Shown here piece by piece: positions 1 to 8,556 of a stretch of DNA of 64,000 bases. Location: the NCBI RefSeq assembly GCF_020889705.1, contig NZ_JACMYP010000001.1, positions 62,001 to 126,000 on the forward strand. The letters run 5' to 3'. Below the pieces are notes generated by a model that did not search any database, was not told where the DNA came from, and worked only from the letters and a program-made list of their open reading frames with translations. The stretch comes from Bradyrhizobium altum. Its GTDB lineage: Bacteria; Pseudomonadota; Alphaproteobacteria; Rhizobiales; Xanthobacteraceae. The translations under genes and the position numbers were made by a program. The first letter of the stretch is position 1; every line of letters starts with the position of its first letter.

Positions 1-330
1 CTTGTCGGACACCGAAAACACGGCATCGGCCTTGATCTCGATGTCGCGAACGAAGCACTGCCTGGCGCCGCTGTAGCCGACCTTGGCATCGTAGCGACCG
101 GGCTCGACGCCGGTGATCCGCAAGCGTTCGTCGTGGTCGACTTCCTTGTCCTTGTCGTTGAGCGTCTGATTCGGGCCCCACTCGTTCTTGCCCGCCGGTG
201 ACAGCTCGAAGCTCGAAATCGTGGCGCTGGTCAGATTCCACAGCCGTATGCCCTTGCCCTTGCTTTGGGCGAGCGCTGTCGCCGGCAGGACAAGTAACGC
301 AACAGCAACAGCAATCAACGCACGCGCCAT
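1..330 (-). CDS. Exported hypothetical protein (3' end outside window)
   Basis: The reverse strand is open from an ATG at 330 to the window edge, 110 codons with no stop. Residues 1-22 form a clear Sec signal peptide ending in ALAQ, so the product should be periplasmic. The mature part is polar, with a W-x-P-x-Q segment, an alternating Asp/Lys stretch and one visible Cys near residue 91. I do not recognise the family and assign no function. It lies just downstream of the NitT/TauT-type ABC genes on the same strand, with a 41-bp gap, so it could be co-transcribed. The C-terminus is not visible. Confidence 0.7.
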   Translation of the reverse strand, partial: MARALIAVAVALLVLPATALAQSKGKGIRLWNLTSATISSFELSPAGKNEWGPNQTLNDKDKEVDHDERLRITGVEPGRYDAKVGYSGARQCFVRDIEIKADAVFSVSDK

Positions 331-371
331 CCAACCTCTCCCTTACGCTTTCGTCCAAGGATGACGGCGTC

Positions 372-1082
372 TCACATATTTGCAAGGTCCAACTGTGAGA
401 GCTGCCGCTTGATTTCGTCGATCTCCGGCTCGCCGCGCACCGCGCGCGGCGCGGCGATGGTTTCGACGTGAAGGATTCGAGCCGGTCGCGGCGACAGGAA
501 GAACAGCCGGTCGCCGAGGCGGACTGCGTCGTCGAGATCGTGGGTGACCAGCAGCGTCATCATCTCCCGGCTGGCTACCAGCGTGGCGATCTGGTCGCGC
601 AGCCGCCCCGCAAGTGCATTGTCGAGCGAAGCCAGCGGCTCGTCGAGGATGAGGAAGTCCGGCTCGATGGCGAAGGCGCGGGCGAGCGCGACGCGGCGGG
701 CGAGGCCGAGCGACAGCTCACCGGGAAAATGGTTGCGGTGCACGCTCAATTCGAGCACCTCGAACAGCGCCGACAGCGTGCCGTCGTCGACATGCGGTGC
801 GGCGATCCGCACATTCTCCTCCACGGTGCGCCAGGGCAACAGCCGCGGCTCCTGAAACACCATGCCGAGGCGCATGCCCGGGGAGCGCGCGATATGGCCC
901 TGGTAGTTGGCGTCGAGCCCGGCGAGAATCCGCAGCAGGGTGCTCTTGCCGCAGCCCGACGGTCCGAACAGCACGCCAACCTCGCCGGCGTTCAACGTGA
1001 AGGTGACGTTGTCGAGCACGTCGTGCCGCTTTCCGGCCGCACTCGCAAAGCTCTTGCCTGTGATATTGACCTCAAGCTGCAC
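372..1082 (-). CDS. ABC transporter ATP-binding protein (NitT/TauT/Ssu type)
   Basis: This 236-aa protein has Walker A (GPSGCGKST), a Q-loop (VFQEPRLLPW), a signature-like segment (LSLGLARRVALARA) and Walker B (FLILDEPLASLD). The family energises uptake of nitrate, sulfonates, taurine or similar small solutes. The signature reads LSLGL rather than the usual LSGGM, a mild deviation. It starts at a GTG and overlaps the permease gene by 11 bases, which indicates translational coupling. With the next two genes it makes a complete importer: ATPase, permease and binding protein. The substrate cannot be read from sequence. The position beside the quinoprotein genes is suggestive but not proof of a link to methanol oxidation. 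Confidence 0.88.
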   Translation of the reverse strand: MQLEVNITGKSFASAAGKRHDVLDNVTFTLNAGEVGVLFGPSGCGKSTLLRILAGLDANYQGHIARSPGMRLGMVFQEPRLLPWRTVEENVRIAAPHVDDGTLSALFEVLELSVHRNHFPGELSLGLARRVALARAFAIEPDFLILDEPLASLDNALAGRLRDQIATLVASREMMTLLVTHDLDDAVRLGDRLFFLSPRPARILHVETIAAPRAVRGEPEIDEIKRQLSQLDLANM

Positions 1083-1809
1083 GGAGCCGCCACCGCGTTA
1101 GCCTGGTTTCAAACGGCTGCACCAGCAAGGTCTCGATGACGAGCACGACACCGGCAAAGCTCAGCGAGTAGGCGAGCAGCAGGGGGATGTCGAACAGCTG
1201 GAAGGCGACCCCGATCTCGAAGCCGACGCCGTTGGGGCGGCCCAGATATTCTGCGACCAGCACGATCTTCCAGACCAGCGACAGCCCGGAGCGCGCAGCG
1301 GCCGCAATGTAGGGCGCAAGCTGCGGCAGGACCACATGCCGGAAGGCGCGGCCGCGCGGCAAGGCAAAGGCCGTTGCCATCTCGTCGAGCGCAGGATCGA
1401 GCGCGCGGGCCCCCTCGCGCAGGGTGACGACCGCGGTCGGCAGCTTGTTGATGGCGATGGCCGTGATCGCGGCGACCTCGGTCAGCCCGGCCCAGATGTA
1501 GGCCAGCACGATGACGACCAGTGCCGGCAGGTTGAGCAGCAGGATCAGCCAGGGATCGCCAAGGCGATTGGCAAGCGACACGCGGCCCATTAGATAGCCG
1601 ATCGCCGAGCCGAGCGCCATGGCAAGGGTGAAGGCCAGCGCGACACGCGCCAGCGTTGCGCCGAGATTGACGAACAGCGCGCCCGATCGCGCTTCGGCGA
1701 TGAGGACCGACAGCACCGCCGGCGGCGCCGGCAGCTTGGTATCGCCGATCAACAGCGAGGCAATCCACCAGGTCGCGATGAACAGCGCGAATGACAGGAG
1801 GCGCAGCAC
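1072..1809 (-). CDS. ABC transporter permease (NitT/TauT/Ssu type)
   Basis: A 245-aa hydrophobic protein with about six membrane segments. It carries the EAA-type cytoplasmic loop of binding-protein-dependent permeases (DEMATAFALPRGRAFRHVVLP). It is the inner-membrane channel for the adjacent ATPase and binding protein. The start is a GTG two bases after the stop of the upstream binding-protein gene, so the three genes form one tight operon. No membrane-domain defect is visible. The solute is unknown. Confidence 0.87.
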   Translation of the reverse strand: MLRLLSFALFIATWWIASLLIGDTKLPAPPAVLSVLIAEARSGALFVNLGATLARVALAFTLAMALGSAIGYLMGRVSLANRLGDPWLILLLNLPALVVIVLAYIWAGLTEVAAITAIAINKLPTAVVTLREGARALDPALDEMATAFALPRGRAFRHVVLPQLAPYIAAAARSGLSLVWKIVLVAEYLGRPNGVGFEIGVAFQLFDIPLLLAYSLSFAGVVLVIETLLVQPFETRLTRWRLRAA

Positions 1810-1811
1810 CG

Positions 1812-2792
1812 CTAGTCTCCCGGGATCGCTTGATAGAACGTGCCGGGATCGAGCTCGGTCGCGGTGCCGACGAGATCGCGGCCGCCGAGCTGCGCCAGCA
1901 CCCGGTAGAGCACGCGAGCATCAGCCTCTTCGTCAGCGATCGGACGGCGTGGGATACCCTCGCGGTAGCGGTCGCGATAAGCGCGCAGCGTCGCCGCATC
2001 CTGCGCGCCGGTCAGCGGCGCAATCGTGTCCCATTCGGCATCCGAGGTCGCCAGAATCTCTTTCGCGGCACGCGTCACGGCGATGAAGCGGGCCACCAGA
2101 TCCTTGTTGGCATTGGCCCAGGCTTCGTCGAACACGTAGCCGATCATCGCGATGCGGCCCTTGCTGCCGAGCTTTTGCAGGACCTCCTCCATGCCGGCGA
2201 GCCGGCGAAAGCCCTTGGCTTCAAGCGCCGCGCAGAAATTCCAGTAGTTGAGCGTCGCGTCCATCTCGCCACCGAGGGCCTTGGCGGCCAGCAGCGGCGG
2301 CGCGCCGTAGACGATGGTCGACTGCGACTTCAGGTCGACGCCATCCTGCTTCAATGCGGCCTGCAGCAGCAGCCAGTTCTTGTCGATCGCACCGCCGGCA
2401 ATGGCGAGCTTGCGCCCCTTGAGGTCCGCCAGCGTCTTGAGCGGTGAGGCGGCTGGGACCATCACAGCGCCCAGCGCGCTCGAGTACGGATAGAACTGCA
2501 GCTTGGCGCCGAGCGAGCGTTCGCGCGACACCCAGGGCCAGTCGGATACCATGACGTCGGCCGAGCCGGAGCGCAGCGCGATCTTGCCGGCCTCGGGGCT
2601 GGCGAGCTCGACGACATCGATCGACAGATTGGCCTTCTTGTCGAGACCATGGGAACGAATGACGGCCAGTTCCCAGGCCAGCGTTCCGGTCTTCTGCGCT
2701 GCAACGCGGATGGTCTCCGCGTTGCACGAGGTGCCGAACTGCATGACCGCCAGAACTGCCGCAGCCAACACCGTGCGTACAGAGATGATCAT
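1812..2792 (-). CDS. ABC transporter substrate-binding protein (NitT/TauT type)
   Basis: A periplasmic binding protein of about 326 aa. An ATG at 2792 gives a signal peptide ending near CNA; an in-frame GTG at 2807 would add five residues. The fold markers are those of SsuA/NrtA-like proteins: an early beta strand IRVAAQKTG, an ADVMVSDWPW ligand-pocket segment and LADLKGRKLAIAGG. It is first in a three-gene importer operon running leftward. The 86-bp gap to the divergent small Cys protein gene must hold both promoters. Unlike classical SsuA it shows no obvious sulfonate-specific motif, so the ligand is open. Confidence 0.85.
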   Translation of the reverse strand: MIISVRTVLAAAVLAVMQFGTSCNAETIRVAAQKTGTLAWELAVIRSHGLDKKANLSIDVVELASPEAGKIALRSGSADVMVSDWPWVSRERSLGAKLQFYPYSSALGAVMVPAASPLKTLADLKGRKLAIAGGAIDKNWLLLQAALKQDGVDLKSQSTIVYGAPPLLAAKALGGEMDATLNYWNFCAALEAKGFRRLAGMEEVLQKLGSKGRIAMIGYVFDEAWANANKDLVARFIAVTRAAKEILATSDAEWDTIAPLTGAQDAATLRAYRDRYREGIPRRPIADEEADARVLYRVLAQLGGRDLVGTATELDPGTFYQAIPGD

Positions 2793-2878
2793 CGTTTCTT
2801 GAGCCACTTCCCCGAATGTTTTCTTTTCTGATCAACATCCATAGCATAGCTTGCGGAAAGAGAAGAGGAAGCAGGACC

Positions 2879-3235
2879 ATGGCAGGAGCTGGCATGCTAC
2901 GACCGATTGTCGCCGTCCTGGTGCTCGGCGGGACGGCCGTCAGCGTGCGGGCCCAGGAGATCAATGACTATCCGACCTCGGCGCGGGCCGAATATGTGTT
3001 TGGCTGCATGAAGTCCAATGGCGAATCCCGGCAGTCGATCGAACAATGTTCCTGCTCGATCGACGTGGTCGCCTCGATCATCCCCTATGATCGCTACGTC
3101 ACTGCCGAGACTGTGCTGAGCATGGCGCAGGTGCGCGGCAATCTGGGCGGCCAGTTCCGCTCGTCCGAGCAGGCCGCCAACGCGCTCAACGACCTCAGGC
3201 GTGCGCAGGCCGAGGCCGAAGTGAGGTGTTTCTAG
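2879..3235 (+). CDS. Small secreted Cys-containing protein of the quinoprotein locus
   Basis: About 118 aa from the ATG at 2879, which follows a purine-rich AAGAGGAAG ribosome site. Another ATG lies five codons on. An N-terminal signal peptide ends near VRAQ. The mature protein has Cys at CMKSNG, a C-S-C pair (EQCSCS) and a Cys two residues from the end. That gives four cysteines that could form disulfides or bind metal. I do not recognise a named domain. It sits between an ABC operon and the SoxYZ-like/SoxH-like pair, with its stop 25 bp from the convergent SoxYZ-like stop. A role in quinoprotein assembly or electron relay is inference from position only. Confidence 0.7.
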   Translation: MAGAGMLRPIVAVLVLGGTAVSVRAQEINDYPTSARAEYVFGCMKSNGESRQSIEQCSCSIDVVASIIPYDRYVTAETVLSMAQVRGNLGGQFRSSEQAANALNDLRRAQAEAEVRCF

Positions 3236-3260
3236 CGTTGATCGTGGGATCGCGAACGCG

Positions 3261-4085
3261 TCAGGTCCCGGGATTCTCGACCTTCCATTCGTGGCCGAAG
3301 ACGTGCCCGTCGGTGTCCTTGGCCTCGGCACGGAAATGCTTGGCGCCATTCGAGACGTAAGTGAAGCGGATGTTGGGGTCCTCGGAAATCGAGATCCCGC
3401 CCTCCATCGTGAGCACCGGACTGTCGTCCTGCCAGATGTGCAGCTCATTGACGAAGAAGGCCGGGATATAGAGCTGCGTGACCTGGTCCATCTGCAGGCC
3501 TGAATTATTCGGATGCCCGATCATGATCTGGGCCTCCCGTGTGCTCGTCGCCGGCCCCTGTTCGGACTTTGTGAATTGCCGGTAACGCATCTGGCCGAGC
3601 CGGTTCTTCGCTTCCTCGACGTTCTTGCCGGCCGGTGCCGAGCAGCCGCCGGATGCTTTCACATACACCTTGCTGACATAGAGCTTGCCGTCGCTGAGCT
3701 CCGCGACGGCGTGCACATTGGTGTAGTTGTTGACGCGGACGCGGGTCGAGATCTCGGTGACGTTGGCGTCCGGCCCCAGCGTGAACTTCGCGGCCATCGG
3801 CGCCGGGTTCTCGTCGATCACAAGCGTGATCGCGACGACGCGGCGGCTATCGCCAGGCTGCAGCTTGGTGCGCAGCGTCACCGGAACGATTGCGGCGTCT
3901 TCCGCGCGCGCCGGCATCTCGATGCCGATGATATCGTTGCCGTCATTCATCGGACGATTGCTGAAGATGTCCTGGACGAGACCCGGCCAGGGATCATAGG
4001 TCTCAGCCGCGGGCGCAGCGTGTGTCCCCAGCGCGATCGCAAGAAGGCTGGCGATGCAAAGCAGGCGGGCGCGATGTCCAGTCAT
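3261..4085 (-). CDS. Quinoprotein-associated SoxYZ-like carrier protein
   Basis: A 274-aa secreted protein with a signal peptide ending near APAAE. Residues about 30-150 resemble SoxY and end in a GGC (Cys148), the position where classical SoxY carries its substrate on a cysteine arm. Residues about 170-274 resemble SoxZ, an Ig-like partner. The two are fused into one chain, as in the family known from PQQ-dehydrogenase loci. Classical SoxYZ carries sulfur intermediates in the periplasm; what this fused form carries is unknown. It lies 43 bp downstream of a SoxH-like metallohydrolase gene on the same strand, so the two probably form one transcript. Confidence 0.88.
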   Translation of the reverse strand: MTGHRARLLCIASLLAIALGTHAAPAAETYDPWPGLVQDIFSNRPMNDGNDIIGIEMPARAEDAAIVPVTLRTKLQPGDSRRVVAITLVIDENPAPMAAKFTLGPDANVTEISTRVRVNNYTNVHAVAELSDGKLYVSKVYVKASGGCSAPAGKNVEEAKNRLGQMRYRQFTKSEQGPATSTREAQIMIGHPNNSGLQMDQVTQLYIPAFFVNELHIWQDDSPVLTMEGGISISEDPNIRFTYVSNGAKHFRAEAKDTDGHVFGHEWKVENPGT

Positions 4086-4128
4086 GTTCGCGAGATCCTA
4101 TGCAGCCGCGTCATTATAGGACCAACAG

Positions 4129-5055
4129 CTACTCCCATTCAATTTCCGAGAATGCTGCAGTTGCGTTGCGGGCGTTGTAATCGTCGAACAATTGCCAGCG
4201 CGGCCGCTCGGCTGCCGCGGCATGCTCCGCCGCGGCCGTGATCGGCTTGCCGCCTGCGACCAGCGCGCGGACGTCCGCGGCCAGCGTCTCAAGGTAACGC
4301 CGCTCGTCGGCAAGCGCTGCAGGCGACGCACTCACGGGTCCGTGACCAGGAACCACGCGCTCGGCAGGAATAGCCTGGAGATCGTCGAGCGCACGCAGCC
4401 AGCCCTTGAGGCTGCCGTCGACCACCGGAATATGCTCGAGGAACACCAGATCGCCGACGAACAGGGTGCCGGTGCGCTCATCGAACGCGGTGAGGTCGTT
4501 GTCGCTGTGGGCGGGTGGCCATGCCTTCAAGGTGAGGGTCCGTCCGCCGAGGTCGAGCTTCAGCGTGTCCGTGACCAGCACGGTCGGCGGAATGATGCGG
4601 ACCTCGTCGATCAACGCATCGCCCATGGTCCGACGAAAGCCGTCGAGATAGAATTGCCCGCGTGTCGCCAGCGCGCGGGGCAGGGCCTTGTGGCCGACGA
4701 AGCTGGTACCGTCAGCCGCGAACGCCGCGTTGCCGAAGCTATGATCCGGATGCGCGTGGGTGTTGATCACATAGCGGATCGGCTTGTCACTATGGCTGCG
4801 CACCGCGGCGAGCAATCGCCGTCCTTCGCGGACACTGCCACCGGTGTCGATGACGGCAATGGCGCTGTCGCCGACCACGAAGCCGACATTGGCGATGGCG
4901 CCTTCGTTGTCGCGCGTCATCAATGCAGTGACCCCGGTGTGAACGAATATTCCGGGGGCGACTTCGCTCACAGGCAATTCCGCCTCTTGAGCCCGCGCTA
5001 TGGTCGGCGCCCAAAGCATCAGGAGCAGCGCAAGCACCGAACCGCCATGAGCCAT
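4129..5055 (-). CDS. Quinoprotein-associated SoxH-like metallo-beta-lactamase-fold hydrolase
   Basis: 308 aa with a signal peptide ending RAQ. The metal-binding H-x-H-x-D-H motif is intact ([10 protein letters not shown], His100 to His105). Further ligands are plausible at PAHSDND and in the C-terminal VVPGHGPVS. The family is seen beside PQQ alcohol dehydrogenases and next to SoxYZ-like carriers. By analogy with SoxH it may act on a cargo bound to the carrier cysteine, but no reaction is established. It is the first gene of the minus-strand pair and starts 167 bp from the divergent XoxJ-like gene. Confidence 0.87.
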   Translation of the reverse strand: MAHGGSVLALLLMLWAPTIARAQEAELPVSEVAPGIFVHTGVTALMTRDNEGAIANVGFVVGDSAIAVIDTGGSVREGRRLLAAVRSHSDKPIRYVINTHAHPDHSFGNAAFAADGTSFVGHKALPRALATRGQFYLDGFRRTMGDALIDEVRIIPPTVLVTDTLKLDLGGRTLTLKAWPPAHSDNDLTAFDERTGTLFVGDLVFLEHIPVVDGSLKGWLRALDDLQAIPAERVVPGHGPVSASPAALADERRYLETLAADVRALVAGGKPITAAAEHAAAAERPRWQLFDDYNARNATAAFSEIEWE

Positions 5056-5222
5056 GTTTCCGCCTCAGTTTTTCCGGGACGCGCGATCGATGTCGTCGCG
5101 CTCCAGTTTGCGCTGCAACAAGCAACGCGGCACCGTCGCGATCATTATCCCTGTTGCACGCCATGGTGCGCCGGGCAATCGGTGGATGGCGGCAATCTGT
5201 CCGATCAAGAGGAGACCGCGCG

Positions 5223-6104
5223 ATGAGAGTTATCGGATGCCGTCCTGTTCTGCTCGCGCTTGCCGGCTTCATCGTCTGTTTCGCCGGCCGCGACATCGCG
5301 CGTGCGCAGGTCAACGAGCAGAGCGAACTCTCCATCGAGCTGGTCGATCCCAAGGTGCTTCGCATCTGCGCCGATCCGCGCAACCTGCCGTTCTCGAATG
5401 ACAAGGGCGAGGGCTTTGAGAACAAGATCGGCGAGCTGTTCGCCGAGAAGCTGCAAAAGAAGCTCGATTATATGTATTTCCCGCAGGCGACCGGCTTCGT
5501 GCGGATCACGCTCGGCTCGCATCGCTGCGACGTGATCATGGGCTTTCCGCAAGGCGACGACCTCGCGCAAGGGACCAATCCGTATTACCGCACGGCCTAT
5601 GCGATCGTCGCCAAGCCGGGCAGTGGACTTGATGAAGTCACCACGCTCGAGGATGAGCGGCTGAAGGGCAAGCATATCGGCATCGTCGCTGGAACGCCGC
5701 CCGCGACCAACATGGCCATCAACGGCCTGATGACCAATGCGAAGCCATATCCGCTGATGATCGACACGCGCTACGATTCCTCGGCCGAGGCGATGATGAA
5801 CGACCTTGAAAAGGGCGAGATCGACGCCGGCATCCTGTGGGGGCCGATGGCCGGCTTTTATGCCAAGAAGGCAAACCCGCCGCTGCATGTCACGCCGCTG
5901 CTCAAGGAGACCACGGGACCGAAGCTGGTCTATCGCATCGGCATGGGCGTGCGAGCGTCCGATCAGAACTGGAAGCGGCAGCTCAATCGCCTGATCCAGG
6001 AGAACCAGCCGGCGATCAACAAGATACTGCTCGACTTCGGCGTTCCGCTGCTCGACGAGAACGACCGTCCGATCGGGCCGGAGACCGCGACCAAATCGCC
6101 ATGA
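5223..6104 (+). CDS. xoxJ: XoxJ/MoxJ-like quinoprotein-associated periplasmic binding protein
   Basis: About 293 aa from the ATG at 5223, placed behind a strong AAGAGGAG site; upstream in-frame ATGs lack one. The signal peptide ends near ARAQ. The body is a type II periplasmic binding fold: KVLRICADPRNLPFSN opens the first lobe, HRCDVIMGFPQGDD forms the hinge region, and GIVAGTPPATNM opens the second. Proteins of this type accompany XoxF and MxaF. They are proposed to bind or activate the dehydrogenase rather than feed an ABC importer. No cognate permease is adjacent. It overlaps the CXXCW gene by ATGA. The symbol rests on context and family resemblance. Confidence 0.85.
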   Translation: MRVIGCRPVLLALAGFIVCFAGRDIARAQVNEQSELSIELVDPKVLRICADPRNLPFSNDKGEGFENKIGELFAEKLQKKLDYMYFPQATGFVRITLGSHRCDVIMGFPQGDDLAQGTNPYYRTAYAIVAKPGSGLDEVTTLEDERLKGKHIGIVAGTPPATNMAINGLMTNAKPYPLMIDTRYDSSAEAMMNDLEKGEIDAGILWGPMAGFYAKKANPPLHVTPLLKETTGPKLVYRIGMGVRASDQNWKRQLNRLIQENQPAINKILLDFGVPLLDENDRPIGPETATKSP

Positions 6105-6655
6105 TCAGGCTCGCGGCCATGCTTGCGGTGATATTGCTCGCCGCTTCGCATGTCCGCGCGCAGGACCAGCCCGTAGAGCCCGAGGGGTATCGCACCGAGG
6201 ATTATCGCACGGCGGTGCCGGCAACGCTTGCCGGCGCACGGGTGCTCACGACAGCGGAAGCGGCAGAGATCTGGCGCAACAAGTCCGGCACCTTCGTCGA
6301 CGTGCTGCCGCGCGCGCCGAAGCCGAATCTGCCCGCCGGCACGGTGTGGCGCGAGCGGCCGCATCGCGATATTCCCGGCAGCATCTGGCTGCCCGACACC
6401 GGCTACGGCAAGCTCGCCGCATCGACCGAGGACTATATGCGACGCGGCCTGGTCCGCGCCTCCGGCGACGACAAGGCCAGATTGCTGGTGATCTACTGCC
6501 AGGAAAACTGCTGGATGTCGTGGAACGCCGCCAAGCGCGTGCTCTCCTACGGCTACCGCAGGGTGGCGTGGTATCCGGAGGGAACCGACGGGTGGGGGCG
6601 CGCCAATCTGCCGCTGGCGGATGTGGAGCCCGAGCCGCGCGAGGGCGAGCAGTAA
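6101..6655 (+). CDS. PQQ-dependent catabolism-associated CXXCW motif protein
   Basis: 184 aa, with a start overlapping the previous stop (ATGA). An N-terminal signal peptide ends near VRAQ. The fold resembles a rhodanese domain, with LTTAEAAEIW and FVDVLP early and LLVIYCQENCWMSWNAAKR late. Cys133 and Cys137 followed by Trp give the family its name, although the spacing here is three residues. A two-Cys rhodanese-like site in the periplasm suggests thiol or persulfide chemistry. That fits the SoxYZ-like/SoxH-like neighbours, but its substrate is unknown. Confidence 0.87.
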   Translation: MIRLAAMLAVILLAASHVRAQDQPVEPEGYRTEDYRTAVPATLAGARVLTTAEAAEIWRNKSGTFVDVLPRAPKPNLPAGTVWRERPHRDIPGSIWLPDTGYGKLAASTEDYMRRGLVRASGDDKARLLVIYCQENCWMSWNAAKRVLSYGYRRVAWYPEGTDGWGRANLPLADVEPEPREGEQ

Positions 6656-6691
6656 GCCGTCCTCACGCGGCCAGGAAAATGCTCTAGCGAG

Positions 6692-6988
6692 CTACTTCTG
6701 CTTGTCGAGCTTGTTGATGGTCTTGCCGCCGTCGCCGTCCGTGGTGGTGAACGTCACCTTGTCGCCGGCGTGAAGCTCCTCCAGCGACTGTCCCTTGGCC
6801 ACCTTGTATTCCTGAATGGCGCCGCCGGCCGCGCCCACCGTGCCGGTTTGCGTCTGCTGGATCGAGATGGTTCCACTCAGTCGGTCAATCTTGGTGACCA
6901 TTCCCGACATGGATTGCTGGGCCAAAGCCGCTGTGGTGATCAGGCTCGCGGCGGCGAGGCTGGTCATGACGATCTTGGCTGCTCTCAT
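6692..6988 (-). CDS. Small periplasmic CusF-like metal-binding domain protein
   Basis: 98 aa with a signal peptide (residues 1-23, ending ALAQ). The mature part follows the CusF-type small beta-barrel pattern: SGMVTKIDRLSGTISI, then a lysine-rich core, then ELHAGDKVTFTT. CusF binds Cu(I) or Ag(I) through Met, His and Trp. Here the His/Met/Trp set is not evident apart from one Met near the start of the barrel, so a different ligand or only a structural role is possible. It lies between the CXXCW gene (convergent, 36 bp apart) and the Lut-like operon. CusF-like is a fold guess of moderate certainty. Confidence 0.7.
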   Translation of the reverse strand: MRAAKIVMTSLAAASLITTAALAQQSMSGMVTKIDRLSGTISIQQTQTGTVGAAGGAIQEYKVAKGQSLEELHAGDKVTFTTTDGDGGKTINKLDKQK

Positions 6989-7093
6989 CGAGGTCTCCCA
7001 ACTTCAGATATAGTTGGAGACAACGAGCGGGCAGGGCAGTTTGTTCCGGCTGCGCGCTAATGATCCCCCGGGGGGCGGGCTCGGTCGCTGGCC

Positions 7094-7711
7094 TCAATCC
7101 AGTTCCTGCTGGATGGTGCGGCCGAGCGCGAACAGCCGCTGATCGATGATGGTCGGCACCTCGCAGACGAATTTCACCACGCGTCCGCGGTCCTCGAATA
7201 TCCGCGTCTCCCAGACCAGCTGATTGCCGAGCTCGTCGACCTTGGCCAGGTCCGGCGGCGTGGCATCCTGCAGCGCCTGCAGCGCGATCGTATCGGCGCG
7301 GATCTTTTCCGCGGCCTCGCGCTGCTTGCGCATCACGCGCTCCAGCCCGTTCATGACCGAGGCCCGCTGACCGTTGAGCGTATCGAACAGGCCCGCAAAC
7401 AGCAGCTTTCCCGCATTGGCCTTGTCGGCCGCGGCGGCCGACAGGAATTCGGCGATCTCCTTCTGCGCATCCTCGAGCGGAACGCGGCGCGCCGCGAGCT
7501 TGGTCGCAAGTTGGCTGACCTTCGGATCGTCTCTCCACTTGGTCTCGGCGTCGCCGAGCGGCGGCCCGGCCCAGACCGCGGCGAGCGAGATTTCGGGCAC
7601 CTTGGCCTGCGCGCACGGCCAGTCCGGGTAACGCGGGTCGGCACCGAACGCGACCTGGTTCGACAGAACCATCGCGAGCAGCGCGCCGAGTGCTGGCCGC
7701 CAGCCTGTCAT
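7094..7711 (-). CDS. Exported protein at the end of the Lut/Ped-like ABC operon
   Basis: 205 aa from an ATG at 7711 that overlaps the permease stop by ATGA. A signal peptide ends near VAFGAD. The mature protein begins with WPCAQAKVPEISLAAVWAGP, has a long charged alpha-helical middle and a second Cys at KFVCEVP. I see no enzyme motif. It is the last gene of the five-gene minus-strand operon that starts at 11529. In the lanthanide uptake (lut) clusters of methylotrophs an exported protein of unknown role holds a comparable place, so this may be its counterpart. Confidence 0.8.
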   Translation of the reverse strand: MTGWRPALGALLAMVLSNQVAFGADPRYPDWPCAQAKVPEISLAAVWAGPPLGDAETKWRDDPKVSQLATKLAARRVPLEDAQKEIAEFLSAAAADKANAGKLLFAGLFDTLNGQRASVMNGLERVMRKQREAAEKIRADTIALQALQDATPPDLAKVDELGNQLVWETRIFEDRGRVVKFVCEVPTIIDQRLFALGRTIQQELD

Positions 7712-8556
7712 GCGTCGCCTCCGCCGGGTCCGCGGCGCACCAGGCCGCGCGATGGATCGTAAGCCAGGATCGCGCCGATCATGAACACCACCGTGCAGCC
7801 GCCGACCACCGCGAGCGAAACCCAGTTCATCTTGCCATACAGCGCAAACCGGATCAGCTCCACCGCATGCGTGAACGGATTGCACTGGCAGACATAATAC
7901 AGCATCGGGCTGCCTTCCTGCACGCGCCAGAGCGGGTACAGGGCTGACGAGGCAAAGAACATCGGGAAGATGACAAAGTTCATCACGCCGGCGAAATTCT
8001 CCAGCTGCTTGATGCTGGCCGAGATCAGCATGCCCAATGCGCCGAGCATCAAGCCCGGCAGCACCAGCGCCGGAAGCACCGTGAGGTAGCCGATGTTCGG
8101 CGGCGTGATGTCCCAGAACCACGCGATCAGCAGGAAGGCGTAGACCTGAAGCAGTGACACCGCCGTGCCGGCGAGCAGCTTGCAGAACAGGAGATAGCCG
8201 CGCGGCAGCGGGCTGACCAGCAGCGTTCGCATGTTGCCCATCTCACGGTCATAGACCATCGACAGCGACGATTGCATGCCGTTGAAGAGCTGGATCATCG
8301 CGATCAGGCCGGGCGCGATATAGACCTCGTAGAGAATGTAGGTCTCATAAGGCGGGATGATCGAGATGCCGAGCACCTGACGGAAGCCGGCCGCGAAGAT
8401 GAACAGCCAGACCAGCGGTCTGACCAGCGCCGAGACGAAGCGCTCGCGCTGATGCAGGAAGCGCAGCGCCTCACGCCAGACGATGCCGTTCAGGCAGACG
8501 ATGTATTCCGACACCGAGAAGCCGCTTCGCTCAGGCGTGACCGTCGTGCTGCTCAT
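7708..8556 (-). CDS. ABC-2-type permease of PQQ-dehydrogenase-linked system (LutF/PedC-like)
   Basis: 282 aa with six predicted membrane spans and the ABC-2 transport signature region (MVYDREMGNMRTLLVSPLP). ABC-2 permeases usually export, yet this one sits in an operon with a periplasmic binding protein. Homologous operons are linked to lanthanide uptake or handling in Methylobacterium (lut) and Pseudomonas (ped). It overlaps the ATPase gene upstream and the exported-protein gene downstream by four bases each, so all are translationally coupled. Direction of transport cannot be told from sequence. Confidence 0.87.
   Translation of the reverse strand: MSSTTVTPERSGFSVSEYIVCLNGIVWREALRFLHQRERFVSALVRPLVWLFIFAAGFRQVLGISIIPPYETYILYEVYIAPGLIAMIQLFNGMQSSLSMVYDREMGNMRTLLVSPLPRGYLLFCKLLAGTAVSLLQVYAFLLIAWFWDITPPNIGYLTVLPALVLPGLMLGALGMLISASIKQLENFAGVMNFVIFPMFFASSALYPLWRVQEGSPMLYYVCQCNPFTHAVELIRFALYGKMNWVSLAVVGGCTVVFMIGAILAYDPSRGLVRRGPGGGDA

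Noticed and set aside
372..2792. Assigning the left-edge ABC transporter to lanthanide uptake
   Set aside because: Its family is the NitT/TauT type; the Lut/Ped-like genes are the separate set at 7094-11529.
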